Of a stretch of 64,000 nucleotides of DNA, positions 11,390 to 22,747 are shown piece by piece. The notes beneath the pieces are model-generated. The model was not told the origin of the DNA. It did no database searches and worked only from the letters and a program-made list of their open reading frames with translations. The position numbers and the translations under genes were made by a program. This DNA comes from Oscarella lobularis (taxonomy: Eukaryota; Porifera; Homoscleromorpha; Homosclerophorida; Oscarellidae): the NCBI RefSeq assembly GCF_947507565.1, contig NC_089175.1:5507733-5571732 (forward strand), written 5' to 3'. Positions within the stretch are counted from its first letter, which is position 1, and each line of letters starts with the position of its first letter.

Positions 11390-13454
11390 ATGTCCTTTGC
11401 CGCAGTTCTTTGTTTTGCAGCGTTTGGCTCAGGCAAGTTGGCATAGTGAACGACGCACCTTCACTCAGGGGACCAATAACCAATTTTTTTCCCCCTGGGA
11501 GAAAGATAGAGGGAGAGGGTGGGGCACCTTGCCGGCCGGACGAGACAGCGGACTCTGCAAAGACAGGATACCTCTAGGGGTTTTCTAGATGCAAAATCGT
11601 TGGTAGAGCTGCGACTAATAAGACCTGGCCAGAGCCAGGTCGGGGGCATCGGTGGGCGGGGCTGGGCAACTCACTTCAAATTTCCTTTCTTTTTTAGTCG
11701 TTTACTGGGCTGCTTCTCAGCCATTTATTGAAGTTGAAGTACCGGGAGATCAAAAGTATTTGGTCATTGGACAGTCTGTTGAAAGTTTTCTGTATTGCGT
11801 TGCCGTGGACATTCCGTTGACCGACGTTAAGCTCTGCCTTTTGACTCCCGTCAGCTTTTTTCAAGTCGATCATAATTATTATCCACGATACCGTTTTCAT
11901 TGCGAGAAGACGGCGAAAAACGTAACGTGTGCGTACAGCAATTCGGATGTAAACGAAACCGATGCTGGCATTTATATATGTTCTGCGGTAAATTGTAATA
12001 ATCTTTTAATAAACAGCAAAATTCACATCTCTGCATATGGTACTTCTTTTGCCGATGATCGTTGATGACTTTGAAATGTTTTTTTATAGATAAGCCGCTC
12101 ATTGATCACATTGCAGAGTCCGCTTCCAACGGAACCGTCCAAGAGGGTCAATCTTTCCACTTGACTTGCGTCGTTAATGTGCCCATTGGGGGAACTGCTG
12201 GCTTTTCAATGGAGTGGAGGCACAACTCAAAGACAGTCAAGTCACAAAGAGGATTATCTAACTTTGTTTACAACGTTCAGAGTGCAACTAGAAGCGATTC
12301 CGGGCACTATTTCTGCGCAATACTCAATGGCACTGAACTTGACTTGTCTTCTACAGCAATTGATATTACATGTAAGCGCATTGGCCACTGCATAGCACAG
12401 TGAAATTTTCTTTATTAGACCCTGCTCAGATCGTCGCCTTTTTTGCTCGCACTCCGCACAAACGTTTGTATCCTGGCAAGAACGGGGTTGTCTACGTGAA
12501 TACGGGTGGAAATGTTACCATTGAGTGCACAGCGGAAGGAAATCCCGTTCCTGTTACCTCCGTTCATCACAGTAAAGACGTGCGAGTGATAGAAAGTAAA
12601 TTAGAAGGTCAAAAGATAACATTTTTGCTAAATATCACCCGAGCTGAAGGAAAACGAGACAACGGCGTCTACATTTGCCAATCACACAACAGTGTAAATC
12701 CTATCGCTATGCAAAAGATTCTAAACCTTTTTGTTTACAGTTAAGACTTAGATGAAATTATATTGAATTTTTGGCTTATTTTCTCATGTAGAGACTGCAA
12801 CAATAACGTTTTTTGATTTGGTTAACGACAGCGACACGACGAACTCTGCGGGCTGCAGGAATTTAACCGCTGGAGAACAACATACACTGGAATGCAGAGC
12901 TGACGGAGAACCGCCTCCAGTTGTTACTATTCTCGATGAAGGAGGAGAGCAAGTAGCGAATGCTTTACGTAACGTTTCCTATTCTTTTTCTGCTAAAAAA
13001 GAACTGGATGAAAAGGCGTTTGAATGCAAGGCAATAACTTCTGTTCTCAACAGCACAGCAAACGTCACGATTTCTTTTTGTGTTTCATCGACATCTGGTT
13101 TATCGTTATTAGGTAGGAAAGTGACTGTTAGCTCAATTAAAGTCTAGTTTTCACTAATGTATTCTAGATCAACTTCTAATTGCTTTTGGCGGGCTTGTTG
13201 TTGTCATTCTTATTTCTGTTGCTCTTTTCTATAACTTTGTGCAAAGGCTGCCGTGCTTACCAAATACGACAACGCCTACGTCCCGACGCGCAGTCACACC
13301 ACCGTCCGGACGCCCAACTGAGGTCACTCCACTTCAATCACCTGAGATTGAAGTACCGCCAGGTGAATTACGGCCAGATGGATCACCATCATTCCCGCAA
13401 AGCAAGGAAGAGAAGGAACTTTGGAACAGATGGAAACAAGCAGGTGATTCGTAA
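11390..13454 (+). CDS. IgSF-3: four-Ig transmembrane receptor
   Basis: Six exons (11390-11432, 11698-12039, 12090-12371, 12419-12739, 12792-13112, 13168-13454), 531 residues, all introns phase 1. The signal peptide MSFAAVLCFAAFGS is followed by a GC-AG intron (gcaagt at 11433). D1-D4 follow the IgSF-1 pattern closely (D1 SVESFLYC...DAGIYICSAVNC; D2 EGQSFHLTC...DSGHYFC; D3 TGGNVTIEC...DNGVYIC; D4 GEQHTLEC). The membrane helix (LLIAFGGLVVVILISVALF) is followed by a Pro/Thr-rich tail of about 70 residues ending KEEKELWNRWKQAGDS, unlike the IgSF-1 tail. The ectodomain is close to IgSF-1; the different tail suggests different signalling or anchoring. Confidence 0.85.
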
Positions 13455-14030
13455 ACTAGTTTACAGTTTAGGTGCACAGCGTTGTCAATTAATAAAGCTA
13501 GGATTTCTTATAATCTCTTTTTGCACTTATATTGTGATGATAGACATTTTTGTACGTCATGGGAATTGAATAATTTAGAAATTTTAAAATAGAATTGCAA
13601 GATCGGGCCAGTGACGAAGAGCCCGGATAAAACGACTTCTAGGAGGAGAGACGCGGATTTGAAGCGATGCTAAGAGAGAGTACACCAGTCATCCAGTGTA
13701 GCTCAATACGCAGTGGTCGCCGGTATGACGCTCAGCGCCTTTCTGTAGACGATAAGGCGTTCTTTTTCTCGTCTTAGCTTCTTCCTAGTGCGCGAAATCG
13801 TCGTTGCAACGTCGTCGAATCAGGGTAAGAGGCGGTTTCCTTTTGGGGACGAATGGTGTCGGGAGGCCCGGGGGAGGAAATCACGCGCAGCCCTACAGGA
13901 AAAGCGTGATCCCACGTTCGGTAAAAACAGGGGAGTTTTGAAAAGGCATAACATTAGGGGCATTGGTCGCATATACTAAAAGCGGGGCAGTCTCTGAAAC
14001 GGCAAAATGTACAAAAAAACTGAAGCCTTG
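13455..14030. repeat. 3' flank of IgSF-3 and repeat block R, copy 3
   Basis: Repeat block R runs from about 13605 to 13960 ('gaagagcccggataa', 'gaatcagggtaagaggcgg', 'gaaaagcgtgatcccacgttcgg'), then the 3' side of LU-4. No gene is supported. Confidence 0.6.
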
Positions 14031-14462
14031 TTAGACTCCGAACGTGAGCGTCAAAGCGAGAAACAGGCCGCCAAGAACGCAAGTCAGCGCTGCCGTCGCT
14101 CTTGCCTCAGAATCTGGAGGTCCTGGCGGTCCTGGCGGTCCTGGCGGTCCTGGCTCAGGTTGCGGATGCCTATTGCATCCATCCGTGCAGCAGCATCCTG
14201 TATCGGAGGTTGGGTCGCATGATGCGCAGCTTCGAACATAGCGATACCCTCCGCTGCTCGCCTCGTTGACAGTGATGGAGCAGCATTGGTACTGACTAAA
14301 GCTAGTCGGGCACGTACCAAGGTAGTTTGAGTGGGCCGTTTCAGCGCATCCACCGCGATCTCCAGTCACTCCACTGCAGACGTAGCACATGATCTGCTCC
14401 GTTTGGTGTGGTAGAAACGTGAGAACAACGACAAGCCAGGATAGAAATGGTGTCGCCTTCAT
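14031..14462 (-). CDS. LU-4: GPI-anchored Ly6/uPAR protein with collagen-like stalk
   Basis: Single exon, 143 residues. The signal peptide is FLSWLVVVLTFLPHQTEQ. The Ly6 domain runs from IMCYVCSGVTG to CCCTDGCN with QCCSITV in the middle. The stalk is EPGPPGPPGPPGPPDSE: four Gly-Pro-Pro triplets encoded by tandem ggtcctggc-type repeats at 14117-14154. This replaces the Thr-rich stalk of LU-1 and LU-3. The GPI-type end is LTCVLGGLFLALTLTFGV. Four triplets are too few for a stable collagen helix alone, so a rigid polyproline-like spacer is as likely. It is divergent to IgSF-4, with 309 bp between start codons. Confidence 0.85.
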   Translation of the reverse strand: MKATPFLSWLVVVLTFLPHQTEQIMCYVCSGVTGDRGGCAETAHSNYLGTCPTSFSQYQCCSITVNEASSGGYRYVRSCASCDPTSDTGCCCTDGCNRHPQPEPGPPGPPGPPGPPDSEARATAALTCVLGGLFLALTLTFGV

Positions 14463-14771
14463 TTAACTGTGCGTGAATATTCTTCTTGCGACTGTCTTGA
14501 TCAAGGCGTGTCTTGCGTTTGTTGTAACTGTAGCAACAGCGCCCTCCCCTGGAGGTTTTGACGTACATTCGCACGTGGGTTGCGTAGTGCGAACAATGGA
14601 CGTTCAGGCGATTTCTCGCCATCTGGGACTTTCAGACTACTTTTATAGAAGGCTGTCGGGAACGTTTCAAAGTACTTTTATGAAGATGTCAAAGGGGTTT
14701 TGGATATAGGCGACCCGCTCAACCTCGTGATTCATCTCGTGACCGGCTCCTATTGAGAAGGTGGTGGGCTC
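14463..14771. promoter_or_regulatory. Bidirectional promoter, LU-4/IgSF-4
   Basis: 309 bp spacer with GGCGTGTCT at about 14505 and the X-box-like gtaactgtagcaac at 14524-14537. The half next to IgSF-4 is also found upstream of IgSF-6, where the LU gene is missing. Confidence 0.5.
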
Positions 14772-17052
14772 ATGTCGTTTGTAACAAAAGCCGCGATTTT
14801 TTGGTTTATACCATTCGGATCAGGCAAGTGGGCATTGTAATCTGTTCTTCTGCATGGGACTTTTTATTTGGCAACCCGAGGGCCAGGTAGACAGGGTGGG
14901 CAGCGGATGAGATAACAGAGTCCCTCGACTTGTCCTCGACTTAGTGCCATGCAGCCCTGCTCTTTCGCAGCAGATCCTTTTCTGTATTAGCAGTGGAGGA
15001 TCCAGCAAGGGGGGTCCACGTGAGAGAGTGTTTGCACGAAAAAAAATTTGGCTGACTACGCCTACATTGGTGCATTTCGTTAAATTTCAGCTGCTACAAA
15101 AATTCCTCTTTCAATGTCTTCTAAAATAAACCTTAGTTTTATGGTTAGCTGAAGCGCGCTAAACTGTCTTCCCACATATACAAGCACTGCGTGTAATTCT
15201 ATTTTAATGTAAAAATTCTTTTGTTCTGCACAAGGGGGGTTCCCCCTCCCCTAGATCCGCCACTGATTAGTGATGCAGCGCATTAACTTTACTCAATCGA
15301 ACTTTTATATCACAGTTTTCCACTGGGCTGCGTCCAAGGATCTCCAGCCTGAAATTGGTATCGAACTTGACGTACCAGGAGATCGTAAATATCTCATCTC
15401 TGGAGATTCTGTTGATAATTTCCTATATTGCATTGTTTCGGACGTTCCCATGGATAAAATTTTACTCTGTCTTGCCTCTCTCTCCGGAAAATTTTTTGAA
15501 GTCAATGAAGCAACGGATTCACGCTACAACTTCGATTGTCACGGAACAGCAGCAAACGCCAGGTGTGGCTACAGCGTTTCGAAAGTGAAACGTGAAGATG
15601 CTGGCATTTACAAATGTACTGAGCACAGCTGTGATGGCCTTGTACACAGCACTCTCTACGTTCCTGTCTATAGTACGTATTTGCATTGATTTTAATTAAT
15701 TAAGTCGTATAAAATGAATTTTGTACTCTACATATAGAATTTCCTCTCATTGATCACGTCACCGCATCCACCGATGACGGAACGGTTCAGGAGGGACAGC
15801 CCTTTTCCCTTACTTGCGCCGTTAATAAGCCCACTGAGGGAACTGCCGGTTTGTCAATGGAGTGGAGGCACAACACGGCGACGGTCAAGTCACAAAAAGG
15901 ATTATCTAACTTTAGCTACAACGTTCAGAACGCAAGTAGCACCGATTCTGGGAATTACTCCTGTACTATACTCAACGGCACTGAAATAGACACGTCTTCT
16001 GCATCTGTTGATGTGACATGTAAGCGCATAGATCAGTTCAAACTGGTGTGAAATCAGTCTTCTTTCGTAGTCGCTCATATTATTACGTTTTTTTCTCGCG
16101 CTTTTGACCGACGCTTGTATCCCAGAAAAGACGGCGTTGTCTACGTGAATACGGGTGAAAATGTCACTATTGAATGCGTGGCCGAAGGAAACCCCGTTCC
16201 TGACGTCTCTGTCTTTTATAACGATAAAGAAGTGCCGATAATAAAAATGTCAGCAGGTCGGACGATAACAGTTTTACGAAATATTACCCGAGCTGAAGGA
16301 AAGCAAGACAACGGCGTCTACAGTTGCGTAGCGGATAACAGTGTAAATCCTAACGCTTCGAAGAGCATTGACCTTTTTGTATACAGTTAAGATGTAGTTA
16401 CATGCATCGAGTTCCTTCGCTGACCGTTCTTTTTGTATAGAAACTGCAGTCATAACGTTTTTTGACTTGGTTAATGACTCGATGAACTCGACGGGCTGCA
16501 GAAATGTAACCGCTGGAGAACAGCAGACACTTGAGTGCAAAGCTGAAGGAGAGCCATCTCCAGTTGTTGTTATTCTAAATGAAAAAGGACAGGAAATTGC
16601 AAATTCTTCGTGCAACGCTTCGTATTCATTTTTCGTCCCAGAAGAAATGAATAAGACCGCTTATGAATGCAGAGCGATGTGTTCTGTTCTCAACAGCACA
16701 GCGAAATCTACTCTTTGTGTTTCATTATCATCATCATCACCACCGCCATTAAGTTCATCGTTTCCGGGTATGAAATTGCTATTCACCTTTAACTTATAGC
16801 TTTTATTGATATGTTTTAGAGTGGGCTGTAATTTTAATGGCCGTCGTAGGGTCGCTTGCTTTTATTATGCTTTGTATCTTTCTGTTTTATACGTACTTGA
16901 AAAGGCGTTCTCGCTTGGATCCTACGCTAACGGAATCAGATGAGACGGAACGACTTCGAGAATCACTGCCGCAAAGCAAGACCGATAAGGACAATAGGAA
17001 CACAAAGAAAAAGACGTCTTTTCAATTAATTTATGAACTAGTTTGCTGTTGA
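14772..17052 (+). CDS. IgSF-4: four-Ig transmembrane receptor
   Basis: Six exons (14772-14823, 15316-15672, 15738-16019, 16071-16385, 16441-16767, 16820-17052), 521 residues, phase-1 introns. The signal peptide MSFVTKAAIFWFIPFGS is followed by a GC-AG intron (14824). D1 belongs to a second subtype with WAASKDLQPEI, LDVPGDRKYL and DAGIYKCTEHSC, also seen in IgSF-6 and IgSF-8. D2-D4 are standard. The membrane helix (VGSLAFIMLCIFLFYTYL) leads to a short tail ending FQLIYELVCC. The last residues align with untranslated sequence of paralogues, so the original stop has been lost and the tail extended by about ten residues. The first intron is long (about 490 bp) and contains unrelated sequence. Confidence 0.83.
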
Positions 17053-17159
17053 TTGTACGTCATCGTCATCATTTCAATCTATTCTTCCTGCAGCAAAACA
17101 AAAAGGGATTTTCTGTTTTTTTTTTCTTCGTCGTTGAGCAGCGTATGAGGTCAGATAGT
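17053..17159. other. 3' flank of IgSF-4
   Basis: AT-rich 3' flank; nothing recognisable. Confidence 0.4.
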
Positions 17160-17410
17160 AGGGCAGAATGCAGTGTTTTCCTTATCGTGAAATTAATAAT
17201 TTTTCTTCTCTTTGTTTCCTTTAGTGGCTCTTGTTCAGGTATTTACTTTGTATAGATTTTTGTTCTACGTCTTATCTGATATTTTCAAGGCATTTTTGAA
17301 CATATATGTGCAGTACGTATGTATGATCCGGGTGAATTGGATTTAGAAGTCTCATAAAAATCTCGAATGGCTTTGCTAGGCGTGGCCACTGCAAATGTGA
17401 ATCAGTAGTT
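17160..17410 (+). pseudogene. ZDHHC-like gene fragment (exons 8-9)
   Basis: 17165-17238 matches exon 8 of the intact palmitoyltransferase gene ('tttgtttcctttagtggctcttgttcag|gta' against 1265-1337). 17289-17409 matches its last exon, including 'atggctttgctag' and 'cgtggccactgcaaatgt' up to the homologous stop region. It has many indels, no frame, and earlier exons are absent. It marks the left edge of another duplication unit. Confidence 0.75.
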
Positions 17411-17805
17411 TTGAAAATGTTTCGTGTTGAAATTGTTCGACTGTTCTCCCTGTTGAAGTCATGACGAGGGGCCCGGATGCTTGACTTCGAATCTGTGAGG
17501 GACGCAGTCGTCGTTGAAGCGAGGCTAAGAGGAAGTACAGGATGCTATTTCGAGGTCGCTGAATCTGCAGCGTTGGCCGGTAGGTATATATATAACGCTC
17601 AGCGCCTTTCTGCAGAGTGCTAGACGATAAGGAGTTCTTGTTTTTGTCGTAGCTTCTTCCTAGTGTACGAAATCGTCGTTGTCGCGTCATCGAATCACGA
17701 TGAGAGGCGTTTCTGTCGTGTGGGAAGAGAGTCGACACGCGGCAACCTGAAAGCGTTATCACAAGAACAAATGTTTCGCTATTTAGCGTCAAACACCGTG
17801 ACAGT
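17411..17805. repeat. Repeat block R, copy 4
   Basis: Shared intergenic block from about 17460 ('gacgaggggcccggatgcttgac', 'gaggctaagaggaagtacaggatgc', 'gaatcacgatgagaggcg'), shorter at its right end than copies 2 and 3. No gene. Confidence 0.6.
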
Positions 17806-18040
17806 ATGCTAGAAGCCAAATGCGAGTCTCAAGACGAAACAAGCTGCCGATTGATTAGAGTTGCAGTCGCTATTTTCCTGGTGACAGTGATGGAGTCGAC
17901 ACTGAGTGAGCTTGTCACAGGATCGGACGATCCATGCATTCAGAGCACCCGCTGTCGTCGTCGGTTCTTCCAATGGATGCAGACGTACGTAGCACATGAT
18001 CTGCGCCGTGTTCTCGTCATTCGCGCTATTATTAAACGAT
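17806..18040 (-). pseudogene. LU-5: remnant of a Ly6/uPAR gene
   Basis: Read on the minus strand, 'gcgcagatcatgtgctacgt' followed by 'ggaagaaccgacgacgacag' matches the start of the Ly6 domain of LU-1. A stretch near 17890 matches its CCSIT region, and the end (SDCNSNQSAACFVLRLAFGF in one frame) aligns with the GPI tail. The signal-peptide region is unrecognisable, the domain's second half and stalk are gone and the frame is broken. It is a fossil of the LU partner of IgSF-5. Confidence 0.75.
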
Positions 18041-18404
18041 TTGGGATCGCTTCAGTTCTCTTCCTTTTTTTCTCTTCCTGAAAGGTAGTGTACTCTAATT
18101 AGACTGGGATTCCTTAGAATCTCTCTTTGGAGTTATGATACAAATTGCAGTAATGATTCATGGGGATTGAAGATTCTAGCAGTGAAGAAGGGCCCGGATA
18201 AACACGAGGAGCGCAGTTGTCGTTGAAGCGAGGCTAAGAGAAAGTAGTACTGTATATCAATGTGCAGCGGTCGCCGGTATGAGTCTTTCTGTAGACGATA
18301 AGGCGTTCTCTTTCTCGTCGTGGCTTCTTGAAATCGTCGTTTGTAGCATATGATCGAATGAGGGTAAGAGGCGGTTTCCTTTCGGGGAGGAGTGGTATCG
18401 GGAG
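18041..18404. repeat. Repeat block R, copy 5, ending at a deletion junction
   Basis: The block starts near 18175 ('gaagaagggcccggataaacacg') and stops abruptly after 'ggaggagtggtatcggga' near 18404. It is joined directly to the middle of a receptor D1 exon ('gatccacgctacc'). The LU gene, promoter, signal exon and first half of D1 expected here are missing. Confidence 0.7.
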
Positions 18405-21400
18405 GATCCACGCTACCACTTTCATTGCAGCGGAACGACAAACGTCACGTGTGTGCTCAACATCAAGTCAGTGAAATATGCCGATTCTGGCATTTATACG
18501 TGCGCTAACTTTGACTGTAATGCTAGGCACACGACAACCTCGATGTTCTCGCCTATAGTAAGTTTTCGATTGCGCAAGTCTTATTTGCGAATTTTTCTAC
18601 TCGTAGATATGCCTCTTATTGATCAATTGACCGCATTCCCGTCTAACGGAACGGTTCGGAAAGGCCGGTCCTTTTCTTTAGACTGCTCTGTTAATATTCC
18701 TGCCGGATTTGCACACTGGTCAATGGAGTGGCGGCTCAACGGAGAAGTTGTCAAGTCACAGAGCGTTTTATCGAACTTCACCTATAGCCTAGCTCATGTG
18801 AATCGAAACGACTCCGGGACGTATTCGTGTGCCGTACTAAGAAACGGCAACGAAATCGATTTGCAGACCTATCCAGCACCACTCAACGTCACGTGTATGC
18901 TAATGAGGTCTTATAGATTCATGGGCTCTCACCAGTTGTGTTTCAGATGCTGCTCAAGTTACGTCATTCGAGGTTCATTCACCGAACCGTCTGATTAACG
19001 CGAGTGTACGCTGAGGCGGGAACGAACGTTACTTTTGAGTGTACGGCTGACGGGAATCCAGCTCCGTTAGTCGCTATTCGATACAATTAAGACTTGGCGA
19101 GTCCAAGATTGTCAGACAACGTTTCTAGAAGCATTACGCTAAACAAAGGAAGCAACGACACTGGCGTCTACATTTGCGAAGCGTATAACAGTGAAAACAC
19201 TATTCGTGCAAACAAGAGCATCCATTTCATCGTTTACGGTAAAGTAATAAGAAAATGATTATTTATTAAGCTAATCCTATATTACTTCGCACACAGAAAT
19301 TGTTAAGATAAATGATTTCGCTTTGAATGATACCGAGAATGATACCCTAGCAGGTTGCAGTAGGCACGTAATCGCTGGCGACAGTGAAACGCTGCAGTGT
19401 ACGGCAGACGGTGTTCCAACGCCATCTGTTGCTATTCTAAATGAGAGTGGAGTGGAAGTTGCGACTGGTTTACGCCACGCGTTCCATCGCTTCTCTGCCG
19501 AAAAGAACGAAACGTATGAATGTCGGGCAAAGACAGCTGTAATCAATAGCACAGCGGCCGCCAAATTTGTACTCTGCGTGACGCCGAGACCATGTATGAA
19601 AAGCGGGGAGGGTTTTTGGTGTGACGTCGTAATCATCTGTTTTTTTCAGATGCCCCGCGAATCATTTCATTTCTCGTCCGTTCCTCGAACCGTCTGATTA
19701 ACGTGAGCGGGACCATCTATGCGGAAGCGGGGACAAACGTTACGTTTGACTGTACGGCGGACGGATATCCCGTTCCGTCAGTCGCTATTCAGTTTCGTGG
19801 CGACGAGGAGGAACTGATAACTCAGAGTTCAACATTTTTGAAAAGTGTTTCTAGAGACGTCTCGCGGGCTGAAGGAAAAAGAGACACCGGCTTCTACATT
19901 TGTAACGCTTCCAACAGTAATAACGTCAGTTCAGAGAGCATTTACTTAATCGTTTACGGTAAAATGATAAGAAGTAGCTCAATTTATACAGCCAATCGTT
20001 TTTTGCGTAGAAAAGCCCAAAATAGCATTTTTTGCTTTGAATCAGACGAACGATACCGTAACGGATCAATGCAGTGCGCATTTGATCGCTGGAGACGAAC
20101 GAACTTTGCAATGCAGAGCTGGCGGAGAGCCGCCTCCGTTTGTTGTCATTCTGAACGAGAAGGGAGAACGAGTTGCGAATGGTTCACACAACGCGTTCCA
20201 TCGTTTCACTGCAAAAAAGAACGAAACATTCGAATGTCAAGCGGAAACCGCTGCTATCAATAGCACAGCCAACACTACATTTGCACTCTGTGTGACGCCT
20301 AGACCATGTAAACCGAGGCCCGCAAGGGTTTCAGTGTGATGCCATCTGTTTTTTTCTTTCAGATGCCCCACAAATCACTTCATTTGTTGTTCGTTCCTCA
20401 AACCGTCTGATTAACGTGAGCGGGACCATCTATGCAGAAGCGGGGACAAACGTTACCTTTGACTGTACGGCTGACGGATATCCCGTTCCGTCAGTTTCTA
20501 TTCAGTTTCGTCGCGACGACGAGGAACTGGTGACACAGAGACCGAAATTTTTGAGTAATGTTTCTAGAGATGTCACGCGGGCTGAAGGAAAAAGAGACAC
20601 GGGCTTCTACATTTGTAACGCTTCCAACAGTAGAAACATCAGTTCAGAAAGCATTTATTTATTCGTTTACGGTAAATTGATAGGAGGCTAAAATTTATAG
20701 CTAACCGTTCTTTTGCCTAGAAAATCCAAAAATAGTATTTTTCGCATTGAATCAGACCAACGATACCGTAACGAATCAATGCAGTGCACATGTAACCGCT
20801 GGAGACGAACGAACTCTGCAATGCGCGGCTGACGGAGAGCCGCCTCCGTTTGTTGTCATTCTGAACGAGAAGAGAGAACGAGTTGCGAATGGTTCACGCA
20901 ACGCGTTCCATCGTTTCACTGCGATGAAGAATGAAACATTCGAATGCCAAGCGGAAACCGCTGCTATCAATAGCGCAGCAAACGCTACATTTGCACTCTG
21001 CGTGACGCCTAGACCATGTAACGAGGGCCCGCGAGGGTTTCAGTGTGATGTCGTGCGAGATAATCTGTTTTTTTTCAGATGCCCCACAAATCACTTCATT
21101 TGTTGTTCGTTCCTCAAACCGCCTGATTAACGTGAGCAAGACCATCTATGCAGAAGCAGGGACAAACGTTACCTTTGAGTGTACGGCTGACGGATATCCC
21201 GTTCCGTCAGTCACTATTCAGTTCCGTGGCGACGACGAGGAACTGGTGACTCAGAGCTCGAAATTTTTGAGTAATGTTTCTAGAGACGTCACGCGGGCTG
21301 ATGGAAAAACAGACACCGGCTTCTACATTTGTAACGCTTCCAACAGTAGAAACATCAGTTCAGAAAGCATTTATTTATTCGTTTACGGTAAATTGATATG

Positions 21401-22747
21401 AAACTAAAATTTATATAGCTAACCGTTCTTTTGCCTAGAAAATCCAAAAATAGTATTTTTCGCATTGAATCAGACCAACGATACCGTAACGGATCAATGC
21501 AGCGCACATGTGACCGCTGGAGACAAACGAACTCTGCAATGCGCAGCTGACGGAGAGCCGCCTCCGTCTGTTGTCATTCTGAACGAGAAGAGAGAACGAG
21601 TTGCGAATGGTGCACGCAACGCGTTCTATCGTTTCACTGCAAAAAAGAATGAGACATACGAATGTGGAGCGGAGACCGCTGCTATCAATAGCACAGCAAC
21701 CGCAGCATTTGAGCTCTGCGTGACGCCTGGACAATGTACGGAAAATGCATGGGGGAAAAGAGGGGGTTCAGTGTGACGTCGTATTTTTTCAGATGCCCCA
21801 CGAATCACTTCTTTTGTTGTTCGCTCTTCAAATCGTCTGATTAACGAGAGTGGGACCGTATATGCAGAAACGGGGACAAACGTCACTTTTGAGTGTAAGG
21901 CTGACGGATATCCCGTTCCGTCAGTTGCTATTCGATATAGTCGCGATGAGAAACTGGTGGGCCCCAAACAGTTGGGAAGTGTTTCTAGAAACGTTACGCG
22001 GGCTGACGAAAAAAGGGATACTGGCTTCTACATTTGTGAAGCTTCTAACAGTGAAAACGTCAGTTCAGAGACCATTCATTTCTTCGTTTACAGTAAATTG
22101 AAGTGAAAGGGTTAGTCACATATAACTACAGTTTTGCTGCTTTTGCGCAGAGAATACTAAAATAGTGTTTTTCGCTTTGAATCATACAAATGACGGCGTG
22201 AATGATACCGTGACGGGTCGTTGCAAGAATGTGACCGGTGGAGAGGAACAAACGCTGCGATGCACAGCCGACGGAGCCCCGCCTCCATCCGTTGTCATTC
22301 TGAATCAGAAAGGAAAGCAAGTTGCGAGTGGTTTGCGCAACGCGTTTTATCGTTTTTCTGCAAACAAGAATGAAACATACAAATGTCAAGCCAATATCGC
22401 CGTTGCCAGGAGCATAGCAAACGCAAAATTTTTTCTCTGCGTGTCTGCTTCACCTTCATCGTTTCCCGGTAACGCTAGCGCGCCAGTGAATATATTAAAT
22501 TTACGACTTTTTTTTAGTTTGGATTGCTATCACTGCTAGCGTAGTTTTTGTATTGATCATAACATTGCTTATCGTTACGTGTGCAGGATTCAAAGTACGT
22601 CCTAAAAAGAAGTATGAGTATGAGATAAAGAAGAAGGAAGAGGAAGAGAAGAACGTCAAGGACGACTTAAAGTTGGAGGTCCTTAAAACTTTTAATGAGA
22701 AAGAAATCAAAAGCATAGAAGTCAATAACGCAGGATGCGATTTATGA
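18405..22747 (+). pseudogene. IgSF-5: 5'-deleted long-form receptor with five A+B modules
   Basis: Recognised exons: part of D1 (18405-18557), D2 (18607-18894), A1 (18947-19238), B1 (19297-19593), A2 (19650-19958), B2 (20011-20307), A3 (20363-20671), B3 (20721-21017), A4 (21079-21387), B4 (21439-21735), A5 (21793-22092), B5 (22151-22468) and TM/tail (22518-22747). The signal exon and start of D1 are deleted. Exon A1 has at least two lesions: a short deletion in the NASGAVYAEAG region shifts the frame, and a stop replaces a codon near 19090. The other exons are open with good splice sites. The membrane helix and Lys/Glu-rich tail (KVRPKKKYEYEIKKKEEE) resemble IgSF-2. The A2-B5 modules are very alike, introns included. 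It could still donate modules by gene conversion. Confidence 0.8.
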
